From Deinococcus actinosclerus (GTDB lineage Bacteria > Deinococcota > Deinococci > Deinococcales > Deinococcaceae), in the NCBI RefSeq assembly GCF_001507665.1, contig NZ_CP013910.1, positions 2,913,501 through 2,977,500 of the forward strand: DNA of 64,000 bases, in the 5' to 3' direction. Shown here one piece after another: positions 41,300 to 51,366 of the stretch. The notes beneath the pieces were generated by a model. The model was given only the letters and a program-made list of their open reading frames with translations, was not told the DNA's origin and did no database searches. A program made the translations under genes and the position numbers. Every line of letters starts with the position of its first letter. Within the stretch, counting starts at the first letter, position 1.

Positions 41300-41491
41300 A
41301 TGCCCACGTACCTGTACAAGAACCTGGAAACCGGCGAAATCTACGAGTTGCAGCAGAGCATGCGCGACGAGCCCTACACCACGCACCCCGAGTCCGGCGC
41401 GCCTGTCAAACGCGTCCTGGCGCGGCCCGGCATCGCGTTCAAGGGCAGCGGCTTCTACGTCACCGATTCCCGACCCAAGAGCGGCGAGTGA
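41300..41491 (+). CDS. FmdB-like small protein lacking zinc-binding cysteines
   Basis: The 63-residue protein starts MPTYLYKNLETGEIYELQQSMRD and aligns over its full length with FmdB-family zinc ribbons (PTYEYxCxxCG, then MSDPPLTxCPxCG, and the C-terminal GFYxTD). The four ribbon cysteines are absent: the positions read YLYKNLETG and HPESGAP. The tail GSGFYVTDSRPKSGE is kept. It overlaps the HtrA-like gene by 4 nt (GTGA). A function without metal is unknown. Confidence 0.8.
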   Translation: MPTYLYKNLETGEIYELQQSMRDEPYTTHPESGAPVKRVLARPGIAFKGSGFYVTDSRPKSGE

Positions 41492-42588
41492 AGTTCCCAC
41501 GCGCGCTGGGGCTCGCGCTGCTGCTCTGCGGCGGGCTCGGGGGCGCGTACCTGACCGGGCGCGTCACCGCGCAGCGCACCCTGGTCACCCCGGACGAGAT
41601 CAACACCGTCGAAGTCACGCAGAAGGCCCTGCAGGCCGTCGTGCGCGTCGATACCCGGCTGCAACGCGAACAGCTGCAGCCGGGCGACGACCCCATCGAG
41701 ACCGGCACCGGCTTCTTCTACAAGAAGGACCTGATCGTCACGAACTACCACGTGGTGCAGTTCCAGGAGTCGATCACGGTCACGCTGTTCAACGGGCGGC
41801 GCGTCACGGCGCGCCTGGAGGGCGTGGACCCCGGCATCGACATCGCGATCCTGCGCGTGTCCGGCGTCACCGCGCCCGCCACGCTGACCTTCGGGTCCAG
41901 CGCGCGCCTCATTCCGGGCCAGAAGATGATCACGCTCGGCACGCCGTTCCGCATCCAGAACTTCGTGGGCAGCGGCGTCTTCAGCGTGACCGCCAGCGCC
42001 CGCGACGTGCCCCGCACCGATCAGCTGGGCGCGGAGATCAGTCAGTACCTCACCACCACCGCCAGCGTCCAGCAGGGCAACAGCGGCGGGCCGGTGCTGG
42101 ACTCGCGCGGGCTGGTGGTGGGCGTGGCCGACCTGAACGCCGCGCCGAACTCGCTGGTGCCGGGCACGATCGGGATCGCCATTCCCGGCGATCTGGTCAA
42201 GCAGAGCCTCGACGACCTGGAGAAGATCGGGGTGCCGCAGCGCGGGACGCTGGGCGCCACGCTGGTGGACCTCGACAGCCTGGACCCGGCGCTGCGGCAG
42301 CTCGCGGGCCTGAGCAGCAACCAGGGCGCCCTGGTGGATCAGGTCGCGGCCGGCAGCGCCGCCGCCCGCGCGGGCCTGCGCGGCAGCCTGCGCAACAGCA
42401 AGGATCAGCTGCTCGCGCCGCTGGGCGACATCATCGTGGCGGTGGACGGGCAGGGCGTGCGCGACGCGTTCGACGTGACCCGTCTGGTGGCGGCCAAGCG
42501 CCCGGGGCAGACCGTGACCCTGGACGTCTGGCGGAACAAGAAGCGCGTGCAGGTCAAGGTGACCCTGCTCAAACGCACCCTGCAGTAG
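41488..42588 (+). CDS. HtrA/DegP-like trypsin-family serine protease
   Basis: The 366-residue protein starts with GTG overlapping the preceding gene. An N-terminal signal/membrane segment (ALGLALLLCGGLGGAYLTG) is followed by the protease domain with His in VTNYHVVQF, Asp in GIDIAILRV and Ser in QQGNSGGPV, and then a PDZ domain (about 245-360). It should be a periplasmic quality-control protease. The coupling with the FmdB-like gene is conserved-looking but of unknown meaning. Confidence 0.93.
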   Translation: MKFPRALGLALLLCGGLGGAYLTGRVTAQRTLVTPDEINTVEVTQKALQAVVRVDTRLQREQLQPGDDPIETGTGFFYKKDLIVTNYHVVQFQESITVTLFNGRRVTARLEGVDPGIDIAILRVSGVTAPATLTFGSSARLIPGQKMITLGTPFRIQNFVGSGVFSVTASARDVPRTDQLGAEISQYLTTTASVQQGNSGGPVLDSRGLVVGVADLNAAPNSLVPGTIGIAIPGDLVKQSLDDLEKIGVPQRGTLGATLVDLDSLDPALRQLAGLSSNQGALVDQVAAGSAAARAGLRGSLRNSKDQLLAPLGDIIVAVDGQGVRDAFDVTRLVAAKRPGQTVTLDVWRNKKRVQVKVTLLKRTLQ

Positions 42589-42603
42589 CAGACGGGGGCA
42601 AGC

Positions 42604-42645
42604 CGATGGTCGATGGAAGGGACGCACCTCTTCCATCGACCATCG
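42604..42645. repeat. TCGATGG-type hairpin repeat, copy 2
   Basis: A perfect 16-bp stem (cgatggtcgatggaag / cttccatcgaccatcg) with a 10-nt loop lies 15 nt after the HtrA-like gene. It matches the hairpin at 30972-31021 except that TTGATGG is replaced by TCGATGG in both arms. It could end transcription. Confidence 0.8.
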
Positions 42646-42710
42646 ACTTTCGACGGTGAGCCCCCCGGTCGTCCGCCCCTGCAGGCCAGCCCGGTGGTGA
42701 AGCCAGATCA

Positions 42711-42726
42711 AAAGTGATATCACTTT
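42711..42726. promoter_or_regulatory. 16-bp palindrome upstream of the SPFH operon
   Basis: AAAGTGATATCACTTT is a perfect palindrome, AT-rich within a GC-rich genome, 33 bp upstream of the SPFH start. The ribbon-helix-helix gene at the operon's end is a natural candidate to bind it. Confidence 0.6.
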
Positions 42727-42759
42727 GATAGCTATTCAAGATCACCAGGAGGATTCAGC

Positions 42760-43671
<912 letters not shown>

Positions 43672-43673
43672 TC

Positions 43674-43847
43674 ATGCCGCCGCGCAAGAACTTCCCCCTG
43701 CGCATCAGCCCGGAGCTGTACGCCGCGCTGGAACGCTGGGCCGCGGACGACCTGCGCAGCGTGAACGCCCAGATCGAGTACCTCCTGACCCGAGCCGCAC
43801 GCGACGCCGGACGCCTGAAAGACAAGAAGAAGGAGGACGGAGACTAG
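43674..43847 (+). CDS. Arc-type ribbon-helix-helix protein downstream of SPFH gene
   Basis: The 57-residue protein reads [20 protein letters not shown] then [20 protein letters not shown]: a beta strand (NFPLRIS) and two helices of the Arc/MetJ fold, with the RHH turn at [10 protein letters not shown]. The tail is lysine/glutamate-rich. It starts 2 nt after the SPFH stop and probably binds DNA as a dimer. The palindrome at 42711-42726 is the obvious operator candidate. Confidence 0.82.
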   Translation: MPPRKNFPLRISPELYAALERWAADDLRSVNAQIEYLLTRAARDAGRLKDKKKEDGD

Positions 43848-43947
43848 CGGCTGGAGGATGGACGTGGCCCCATCCTCCATGTCCCGCCACCCCTCCCCCC
43901 CGCCCGTGTCAAGGCGTTCATCCACCCTTGAGACTCGCGGGGGGCGC

Positions 43948-43953
43948 TATGCT
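43948..43953 (+). promoter_or_regulatory. -10 box TATGCT of the deoxynucleoside kinase pair
   Basis: TATGCT lies 10 nt before the ATG at 43964, without a ribosome-binding site. The short spacing suggests a leaderless or near-leaderless mRNA. Confidence 0.5.
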
Positions 43954-43963
43954 CAGCCCTGCC

Positions 43964-44575
43964 ATGTACGTTGTCGTCGAAGGGCCCATCGGGGTCGGGA
44001 AAACAAGCCTCGCCCGGCGGCTCGCCGCGCGTCAGAACGCCGAACTGAACCTGGAGATCGTCGAGGAGAACCCCTTCCTGGCGAAATTCTACGAGCAGCC
44101 CGAGGCGTACTCCTTCCAGGTGCAGGCGTTCTTCCTGCTCTCGCGCTTCAAGCAGCTCTCGGCGCTGTGGCAACCCGGGCTGTACCGCGACTCGGTCGTC
44201 AGCGACTACCTGTTCGACAAGGACTTCATCTTCGCGTCCATGAACCTGCGCGACGCCGAGTTCGCGCTGTACGAGGACCTGTACTCCCACCTGTCCCCGC
44301 GCCTGCCCACCCCGGACCTCGTGGTATACCTGCGCGCCGACACCGACGAGCTGCTGCGCCGCATCGCCCTGCGCGGCCGACCCTTCGAGCAGGACATGCA
44401 GGCCGAGTACCTCGCCAACCTCACGGGGCGCTACGACGAGTACTTCCGCACGTACCCGCACCCGCACCTGATCATCGACGCGGCCGGGATCGACTTCGTG
44501 AACAACCCGGACGACGAGCGCGGCCTCCTGGCCCGCATCGACGAGGCCCTGCGCGCCGGACAGGCCGCGGACTGA
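43964..44575 (+). CDS. Deoxynucleoside kinase (dGK/dAK family), first of pair
   Basis: The 203-residue protein starts MYVVVEGPIGVGKTSLARRL: the P-loop is GPIGVGKT. EENPFLAKFYEQPEAYSFQVQAFFL, YRDSVVSDYLFDKDFIFA (the DRS/DRX region reads RDS) and the lid RRIALRGRPFEQDM are typical of the dNK family. It phosphorylates a deoxypurine, probably deoxyguanosine, for salvage. The stop codon overlaps the next kinase's start by 1 nt (TGATG). In-frame starts upstream are not needed. Confidence 0.92.
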   Translation: MYVVVEGPIGVGKTSLARRLAARQNAELNLEIVEENPFLAKFYEQPEAYSFQVQAFFLLSRFKQLSALWQPGLYRDSVVSDYLFDKDFIFASMNLRDAEFALYEDLYSHLSPRLPTPDLVVYLRADTDELLRRIALRGRPFEQDMQAEYLANLTGRYDEYFRTYPHPHLIIDAAGIDFVNNPDDERGLLARIDEALRAGQAAD

Positions 44576-45198
44576 TGTACCTCGCCATCTCCGGAAACAT
44601 CGGCAGCGGCAAGAGCACCCTGACCCGCATGCTCGCCGGGCGCTACAGCCTGCGCCCCGTGTACGAACCCTACGCCGAGAACCCCTACCTGGAGGACTTC
44701 TACGGCGACATGCGCCGCTACTCCTTCCACTCGCAGGTGTACTTCCTGTCGCGGCGCCTGGAGCAGCACCTGAACCTCGTGACCGGCGCCCGCTACGTCA
44801 TTCAGGACCGCACGGTGTTCGAGGACGCCAACATCTTCGCGCGCAACCTCTACGAGAGCGGCCAGATGGAGGAGCGCGACTGGGCCACCTACCGCAGCCT
44901 GTACGAGGGCGTGCTGCCCGCCCTGCGCGTCCCGGACCTGCTGATCCACATCGACGCGAGCCTGCCCACCCTGAAGCGGCGCATCGCGCAGCGCGGCCGC
45001 GCCTACGAGCAGGACATTCCCGAGGCGTACCTGGGCGGCCTGAACCGCCTGTACGACAGCTGGGTCGCGGGTTTCGACGCCTGCCCGGTCGTGCGCGTGC
45101 CCGGCGACCAGCTGGACTTCGTGGCCGACCCGCAGGCCTTCGAATGGGTGTGCCAGCGCGTGCAGGCCAACGGCTACGGGCTGCCGCTGCTGCGCTGA
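44575..45198 (+). CDS. Deoxynucleoside kinase (dGK/dAK family), second of pair
   Basis: The 207-residue protein begins MYLAISGNIGSGKSTLTRML with P-loop GNIGSGKS, then NPYLEDFYGDMRRYSFHSQVY, QDRTVFEDANIFARN carrying the DRT/ERS-like motif, and lid KRRIAQRGRAYEQDIP. It is a paralogue of the gene before it and probably uses a different deoxynucleoside (deoxyadenosine or pyrimidine). Such pairs are a feature of lactobacilli and deinococci and form mixed dimers in the former. Which base each prefers cannot be told from sequence. Confidence 0.92.
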   Translation: MYLAISGNIGSGKSTLTRMLAGRYSLRPVYEPYAENPYLEDFYGDMRRYSFHSQVYFLSRRLEQHLNLVTGARYVIQDRTVFEDANIFARNLYESGQMEERDWATYRSLYEGVLPALRVPDLLIHIDASLPTLKRRIAQRGRAYEQDIPEAYLGGLNRLYDSWVAGFDACPVVRVPGDQLDFVADPQAFEWVCQRVQANGYGLPLLR

Positions 45199-45267
45199 AC
45201 GTCCGGACGCGGCCGACCGCAACCGGATACCCGGTCAGATGAGGCGGCGCGCCGTCCCGCCGCCCGA

Positions 45268-45273
45268 TACGCT
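45268..45273 (+). promoter_or_regulatory. -10 box TACGCT of the secreted-protein gene
   Basis: TACGCT lies 7 nt before the ATG at 45281, with no ribosome-binding site. Confidence 0.5.
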
Positions 45274-45280
45274 GACCGGG

Positions 45281-45925
45281 ATGCCTGCCCTGTCCCGTTC
45301 CATCCTGACCCTGGCCCTGCTGGGCGCTGCCGCCCCCACCCCGCTCGCCCACGCCCAGGGGGCCCCCGCACCTGCCCCGGCGACCCCGCTGGGCTGCGCC
45401 GACTGGCTGACCCTGGAGCCCGGCAACCTGCGGGCCGCCCGCGTGTCGGTGAGCCGCGCCGTGTTCACCGACGCCAGTGGCAAACCGGGGAAGGCGTACG
45501 TGGTCAAGGGCGACCTGCTCCTCCAGGGGCCACCCGTGAACGGTCGGCGCTGCAGCTACTTCGTGCGGGGCGGCGTGCCGACCGGCGCGGGCGGCTACCT
45601 GAACACCATGCAGGTGCAGAACCTGCCCGCCAGCGCCGCCCTGAGCGGCACCTGGACATCCGGGAGCGGCACGCTGACCCTCACGAAGACGGCCGCCGGC
45701 GCGTGGCAGGTGCAGGGGAGCGCGCTATACCCCACCCCCGGCGGCAGCGCGAACCTGGGCGAGGTGGACGGGACCCTGACCCGCCGGGGCGGCGCGTGGC
45801 AGGTCGCGGCAGACGGCTGCGAGCTGAACCTGTGGCCGGTCGGCCCGTGGCTGGTCGCGGCGGACAACGGCGCGTGCGGGGGCCTGAACGTCACCTTCAG
45901 CGGCCTGTACGCCCGCCAGCGCTGA
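45281..45925 (+). CDS. Secreted beta-rich protein of unknown function
   Basis: The 214-residue protein has a signal peptide ending THAQG-like (LAHAQGAPAP) and a Pro/Ala-rich segment. The mature part has cysteines in LGCADWL, GRRCSYFVRG, ADGCELNLW and NGACGGLNV, consistent with two disulfides. Gly/Thr-rich strands dominate, giving a probable beta-sandwich. No family is recognised. Confidence 0.72.
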   Translation: MPALSRSILTLALLGAAAPTPLAHAQGAPAPAPATPLGCADWLTLEPGNLRAARVSVSRAVFTDASGKPGKAYVVKGDLLLQGPPVNGRRCSYFVRGGVPTGAGGYLNTMQVQNLPASAALSGTWTSGSGTLTLTKTAAGAWQVQGSALYPTPGGSANLGEVDGTLTRRGGAWQVAADGCELNLWPVGPWLVAADNGACGGLNVTFSGLYARQR

Positions 45926-45959
45926 CCCCCGCACCCGCCGGATCCACACGGACGCCCGC

Positions 45960-45965
45960 TATGAT
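45960..45965 (+). promoter_or_regulatory. -10 box TATGAT of murE
   Basis: TATGAT lies 6 nt before the ATG at 45972 and matches the consensus at most positions; no ribosome-binding site is seen. Confidence 0.6.
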
Positions 45966-45971
45966 CCCGGC

Positions 45972-47441
<1,470 letters not shown>

Positions 47442-47760
47442 CCCGAGCCCACGTGGGCGACATGATGGGGCATGCGACCCCTGTGCCTGCTGCGGGCCGC
47501 CTCGCCCCTGACCGCGCCCACCCGCACCGGTGACCGGTCTGCGCGTCACCGCCGGGAGCACCACGCACACCTTCCCCGCGTGGCGGACAATCAGCACCTT
47601 CCGGCCCGGGGTGACCGTCACGGACCTGAGCGGGTCCGCTTGACCCGACCCCGCTGGAGTAGGCACTGGCCTACGCTGCCCATCCGCCACCATGCGGATG
47701 CCTGCCGCCCCACCCGCGCGGCACACTCACGACGACCCGAGTCAGGGAAAGGAGGCGACC
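47442..47760 (+). other. Intergenic stretch with possible gene remnant
   Basis: About 320 bases hold no confident gene. From 47472 (ATG after CATGATGGGGC) a short frame reads MRPLCLLRAASPLTAPTRT; a frame displaced by one base around 47532-47643 then reads VTGLRVTAGSTTHTFPAWRT and stops. This could be the ruin of a small exported protein. A small hairpin (catccgc / gcggatg) occurs at 47682-47700. Support is weak. Confidence 0.3.
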
Positions 47761-47904
47761 ATGCCCGCAGGTACACCCAGCGCAGCTCCATCCAGTACAG
47801 CTACACCCAGTCCGACCGACACCACGGACGGCGATCACGGCGACCGGACACCCACGCCCAGAGACCCCACCACCCGAGGCGCCGTCGCCTCCCCACCCAC
47901 CTGA
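47761..47904 (+). CDS. Possible 47-residue Thr/Pro/Ser-rich peptide ahead of rtcB
   Basis: ATG 47761 follows a perfect AAAGGAGG ribosome-binding site. The product is low in complexity (MPAGTPSAAPSSTATPSPTD) with no motif. Its stop lies 13 nt before the rtcB start. It might be a leader peptide, a small protein or spurious. Confidence 0.35.
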   Translation: MPAGTPSAAPSSTATPSPTDTTDGDHGDRTPTPRDPTTRGAVASPPT

Positions 47905-47917
47905 AAGAGAGAGACCC

Positions 47918-49321
47918 ATGAACGGCAAACACCTCGTGAAACTCGGCCTGGAAAAGAAGGCCATCGCCCTCGCCCAGACCGCCGCCACCCAGCGCGAAAC
48001 CGCCGGCCTGAGCCGCGACGACATCCTGAACGAACTGCGCGCCGTGCAGCAGAACCCCGCCGCGTACGCGGCGGGCGGCGTGTACGCCCCGCTGGCCGCC
48101 GAACTCCTCGCGCAGCAGGCCATCCTTGACGCCCGCAAGGGCAGCGACCTGCGCCCCGCACCCCTCCCCTACCCCACCTGGGGCGCAGACCTGATCGACC
48201 CCGGCGCGCACCGCCAGATGGACGTCGCCATGCGCCTGCCCATCAGCCGCGCCGGAGCCCTCATGCCCGACGCGCACGTCGGCTACGGCCTCCCCATCGG
48301 CGGGGTGCTCGCCACCGAGAACGCCGTCATCCCCTACGGCGTCGGCGTGGACATCGGCTGCTCCATGATGCTCTCCGTCCTCCCCATCCAGGCGAACGCG
48401 CTGCGCACCGACGAGGCTGGCACCCTCCTGCTCAAGCACACCCGCTTCGGCGCGGGCGTCGCCTTCGACAAACGCGACCGCCAGGACCACGACGTCCTCC
48501 ACGAAACCACCTGGCAGGACCAGCCCATCCTGCGGCACCTATTCGAGAAGGCCGCCACGCAGATCGGCACGAGCGGCAGCGGCAACCACTTCGTCGAATT
48601 CGGCACCCTCACCCTTCCCCACGCCGACCTCGGCCTGGACCCCGGCGAGTACCTCGCCGTCCTCTCCCACAGCGGCAGCCGCGGCTTCGGCGCCCAGGTC
48701 GCCGGGCACTTCACTGGCCTCGCCGAACGCCACCACCCTGGCCTCGCCCCCGAAGCGAAAAAACTCGCGTGGCTCCCCCTCGACCACGAAGACGGGCAGG
48801 CGTACTGGCAGGCCATGACCCTCGCCGGCCGCTACGCCCTCGCCAACCACGACCTCATCCACGCCCGCCTTGCCCGCGCCCTGAACGTCACCCCCCTCGC
48901 GCAGGTCAGCAACAGCCACAACCTCGCCTGGAAACAACAGGTCGGCGACCAGAACCTCATCGTCCACCGCAAAGGCGCCACCCCCGCCGCCCCCGGCCAG
49001 CTCGGCCTCATCCCCGGCAGCATGGCCGACCCCGGCTACGTCGTCCGCGGCCTCGGCCACCCCGGCGCCCTCGCCAGCGCCAGCCACGGCGCCGGCCGCC
49101 AGCTCGGCCGCAAAGCCGCTGCCAGCACCCTCAACAAAAAAGACGTCCAGGCGTACCTCACCACCCGCGGCGTCACCCTCATCGGCGGCGGCATCGACGA
49201 AGCCCCACAGGCCTACAAACGCATCCAGGACGTCATCGCCCGGCAGGACGACCTCGTGAACGTCATCGCCAGCTTCCAGCCGCGCGTGGTCCGCATGGAC
49301 ACCGGGAGTGAGGACATCTGA
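47918..49321 (+). CDS. rtcB: RNA ligase RtcB
   Basis: The 467-residue protein has the RtcB markers: MPDAHVGYGLPIGGVLATE, YGVGVDIGCSMM with the first metal ligands, SGSGNHFVEFG, LSHSGSRGFG and ASHGAGRQLGR, where the histidine takes the GMP. RtcB joins 2',3'-cyclic phosphate or 3'-phosphate RNA ends to 5'-OH ends using GTP and Mn. Deinococcus uses it in RNA repair. The usual archease partner is not adjacent. GAGAGAGA precedes the ATG. The C-terminal half is unusually CCC/CTC-rich. Confidence 0.93.
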   Translation: MNGKHLVKLGLEKKAIALAQTAATQRETAGLSRDDILNELRAVQQNPAAYAAGGVYAPLAAELLAQQAILDARKGSDLRPAPLPYPTWGADLIDPGAHRQMDVAMRLPISRAGALMPDAHVGYGLPIGGVLATENAVIPYGVGVDIGCSMMLSVLPIQANALRTDEAGTLLLKHTRFGAGVAFDKRDRQDHDVLHETTWQDQPILRHLFEKAATQIGTSGSGNHFVEFGTLTLPHADLGLDPGEYLAVLSHSGSRGFGAQVAGHFTGLAERHHPGLAPEAKKLAWLPLDHEDGQAYWQAMTLAGRYALANHDLIHARLARALNVTPLAQVSNSHNLAWKQQVGDQNLIVHRKGATPAAPGQLGLIPGSMADPGYVVRGLGHPGALASASHGAGRQLGRKAAASTLNKKDVQAYLTTRGVTLIGGGIDEAPQAYKRIQDVIARQDDLVNVIASFQPRVVRMDTGSEDI

Positions 49322-49364
49322 CGGACTGATCGGCTATTTCAATCAGAAATTGAACGGAATGTGG

Positions 49365-49894
49365 GCGCCTGCGGCGGGCTGCCCCACCCCCCAGCCCCCT
49401 CCGCAAGCGGCTCATACGAGTCCCCCAGAGGGGCAGGGGGAGTTTTCGCTGCGCTCGGCAAAGTATTTCTCTCAGGTGGTCAGCGGGTATGGGGCTGGTT
49501 CGGCCACTGATGGGGTTGCAGACCTCCGGGTTCGCTGCGGTCGCCCCGCGCGCTGCGCGCACGACGGGCTCGGCTGCCACGACGATTCTGGGGCCACACA
49601 ACCTGGTGCGGGCCAGAAGGTTCTACTCATTCTCGCTTTGGCAAAAGCGGGGTTTTGAAAGTCGATCAGCGGCGCGAAGCGTCCCACCGATCACCTGACC
49701 GCAGACCCCCACCGGCCGTCGTGCGCGCAGCGCGCGGGCCTACGAGGGGGGCGAAGGATGGCGTCGAAGCCGGATACGTCACCGCCCACGACACCTCCGC
49801 CGCGCCGAAAGAAACTCTTGCCTAGTGCAACGTAATCTCCCCCTGCCCCTCTGGGGTAGGGGGCTGGGGGGTGGGGCAGCCCGCCGCCAGGCGC
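49365..49894. repeat. Nested inverted-repeat region of about 530 bp
   Basis: Outer arms 49365-49400 and 49858-49894 match as inverted copies at 36 of 37 positions. A second pair, 49423-49442 and 49837-49856, is identical over 20 bp. An inner pair, 49545-49567 and 49716-49738, is identical over 23 bp. The centre has CAAAAGCGGGGTTTTG. The region fills the space between the convergent rtcB and HAD genes. No coding frame with family resemblance was found, so it is non-coding or a decayed element. The outer arms resemble the arms of the DUF559 cassette in design. Confidence 0.8.
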
Positions 49895-49920
49895 AAACCT
49901 TCCAACGTCCCCCCTATGCG

Positions 49921-50571
49921 TCAGTCCCGAACGGTCGCCAGTAGGGCTTCCAATCCCCCCTCGTACCCGTCGACGCGGCCCCATTCGGGCAGGAAGGCTT
50001 GTGTGCGGGTGACGTCGTTGGGCACGACGACGACGTGGAGTCCGGCGGCGGCGGCGGCGGTGGCGCCGTTGAGGCTGTCTTCGACGGCGAGGCATTCGTG
50101 GGGCCTGAGGCCGAGGGTGTGGACGGCGAGGGTGTAGAGCTCGGGGTCGGGCTTGACGCGGGTGACGTCGTCGCGGGTGGCGAGCGTTTCGAAATGGGCG
50201 AGGAGGCCGTGCTGCTGGAGCCAGCGGGTGACCCATGTGCGGTCGCTGCTGGTGGCGAGGGCGAGGCGCAGCCCGGCGGGTCGGATGGCGTCGAGGACGG
50301 CGCGGACGCCGGGGCGCAGGTCGCTGCATTCGATGGTGTGGTGGATGTCGGTGCGCAGGCGTTCGTGGGTGGCGTGGCGATCCTGCTGGACGCTCTCGGG
50401 GAGGCCGAGCCAGGGGTCGAAGGCGTCCCAGGTGCCGATGCCGCGTTGCCAGTCGGTGAGGTGAAGTTCGCGGTCGTATTGGCGGTAGAGGGCCTGCCAG
50501 TGGGTGAATTCGGGGGTTTCGGTGTCGAGGATGGTGCCGTCGAAGTCGAAGATCACGGCTTTGATGGTCAT
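49921..50571 (-). CDS. HAD-superfamily hydrolase, beta-phosphoglucomutase-like
   Basis: The 216-residue protein starts MTIKAVIFDFDGTILDTETP with the nucleophile DFDGT motif. LATSSDRTWVTRW holds motif II, VKPDPELYTLA motif III and AVEDSLNGATAAAAAG motif IV. A four-helix cap (about 16-85) follows the first motif, as in phosphoglucomutase and phosphatases. It should cleave or transfer a phosphate from a small sugar or nucleotide. The substrate is not evident. The DNA has a different codon flavour (more GTG/GGC on the plus strand) than its neighbours. Confidence 0.9.
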   Translation of the reverse strand: MTIKAVIFDFDGTILDTETPEFTHWQALYRQYDRELHLTDWQRGIGTWDAFDPWLGLPESVQQDRHATHERLRTDIHHTIECSDLRPGVRAVLDAIRPAGLRLALATSSDRTWVTRWLQQHGLLAHFETLATRDDVTRVKPDPELYTLAVHTLGLRPHECLAVEDSLNGATAAAAAGLHVVVVPNDVTRTQAFLPEWGRVDGYEGGLEALLATVRD

Positions 50572-50660
50572 GCGCCGAGTGTAGGGGGTGGGGGGTGGGG
50601 GGCGGGCGTGCGTGAAGTGGGCTTCACTTTGGGTGGACGCTTGCCCTGTGGGTGGCCCGG

Positions 50661-50666
50661 TACGCT
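50661..50666 (+). promoter_or_regulatory. -10 box TACGCT of the DedA-like gene
   Basis: TACGCT lies 7 nt before the ATG at 50674, with no ribosome-binding site. Confidence 0.55.
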
Positions 50667-50673
50667 CGGGGGT

Positions 50674-51288
50674 ATGGCCGAGTGGGTGCAGAATTTGATG
50701 GACAGCATGGGGTACCTGGGGATCCTGCTGTTGATGGTGCTGGAGAACGTGTTTCCGCCGATTCCGAGTGAGTTGATCATGCCGTCGGCGGGCTTTGCGG
50801 CGTCGCGTGGGGATCTGAATCTGGTGCTGGTGATCCTGATGGGGACGCTGGGGAGTGTGATCGGGACGCTGCCGCTGTATTACGTGGGGCGGGCGTTCGG
50901 TGAGGACCGGCTGGTGGCGTGGGCGGACAGGCACGGGAAGTGGTTGACGCTGAGCGGGAAGGACATCAAGAAGGCGGATGACTGGTTCGACCGGCACGGG
51001 TCGAAGGCGGTGCTGTTCGGGCGGATGGTGCCGGGGATCCGGAGTCTGCTGAGTCTGCCGGCGGGGATGAGTGAGATGCCGATGCCGAAGTTCCTGCTGT
51101 TCAGCGCGATCGGGTCGGCGTTGTGGGCGTCGGTGCTGGCGGGAGCGGGGTTCCTGCTGGGTGAGCATTACGACCGGGTGGAGGAGTACGTGGGTCCGGC
51201 GAGCAAGATCATCCTGGGGGTGCTGGTGGTGGCGGCCGCAGCGTGGTTCCTGCGCCGCAAGCGGGAGCAGGAGCACGCCGAGGTGTGA
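50674..51288 (+). CDS. DedA-family (SNARE-associated) membrane protein
   Basis: The 204-residue protein has the DedA pattern: an N-terminal re-entrant segment MGYLGILLLMVLENVFPPIP with the ExxxPxP motif (ENVFPPIPSE), GTLPLYYVGRAFG, and FGRMVPGIRSLLSLPAGMSEM with the conserved arginine (FxRxxPxxR). The C-terminal helix ends in basic residues. DedA proteins act as lipid transporters and support envelope homeostasis. The gene has its own promoter and a terminator. Confidence 0.93.
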   Translation: MAEWVQNLMDSMGYLGILLLMVLENVFPPIPSELIMPSAGFAASRGDLNLVLVILMGTLGSVIGTLPLYYVGRAFGEDRLVAWADRHGKWLTLSGKDIKKADDWFDRHGSKAVLFGRMVPGIRSLLSLPAGMSEMPMPKFLLFSAIGSALWASVLAGAGFLLGEHYDRVEEYVGPASKIILGVLVVAAAAWFLRRKREQEHAEV

Positions 51289-51302
51289 GGGCAGACCAGG
51301 AG

Positions 51303-51340
51303 GAGGGGCGACGCGCGCAGGCGGTCGCCCCTCTTCTCTT
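51303..51340 (+). terminator. Rho-independent terminator after the DedA-like gene
   Basis: A perfect 10-bp stem (gaggggcgac / gtcgcccctc) with an 11-nt loop is followed by TTCTCTT, between convergent genes. Confidence 0.8.
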
Positions 51341-51366
51341 GTGGTCCCACTCCCTGCAACCCCTGT

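Noticed and set aside
49308..49698. Two short plus-strand frames after rtcB
   Set aside because: They cover the nested inverted repeats, have no recognisable family and read the repeat arms as Pro/Gly-rich peptide.
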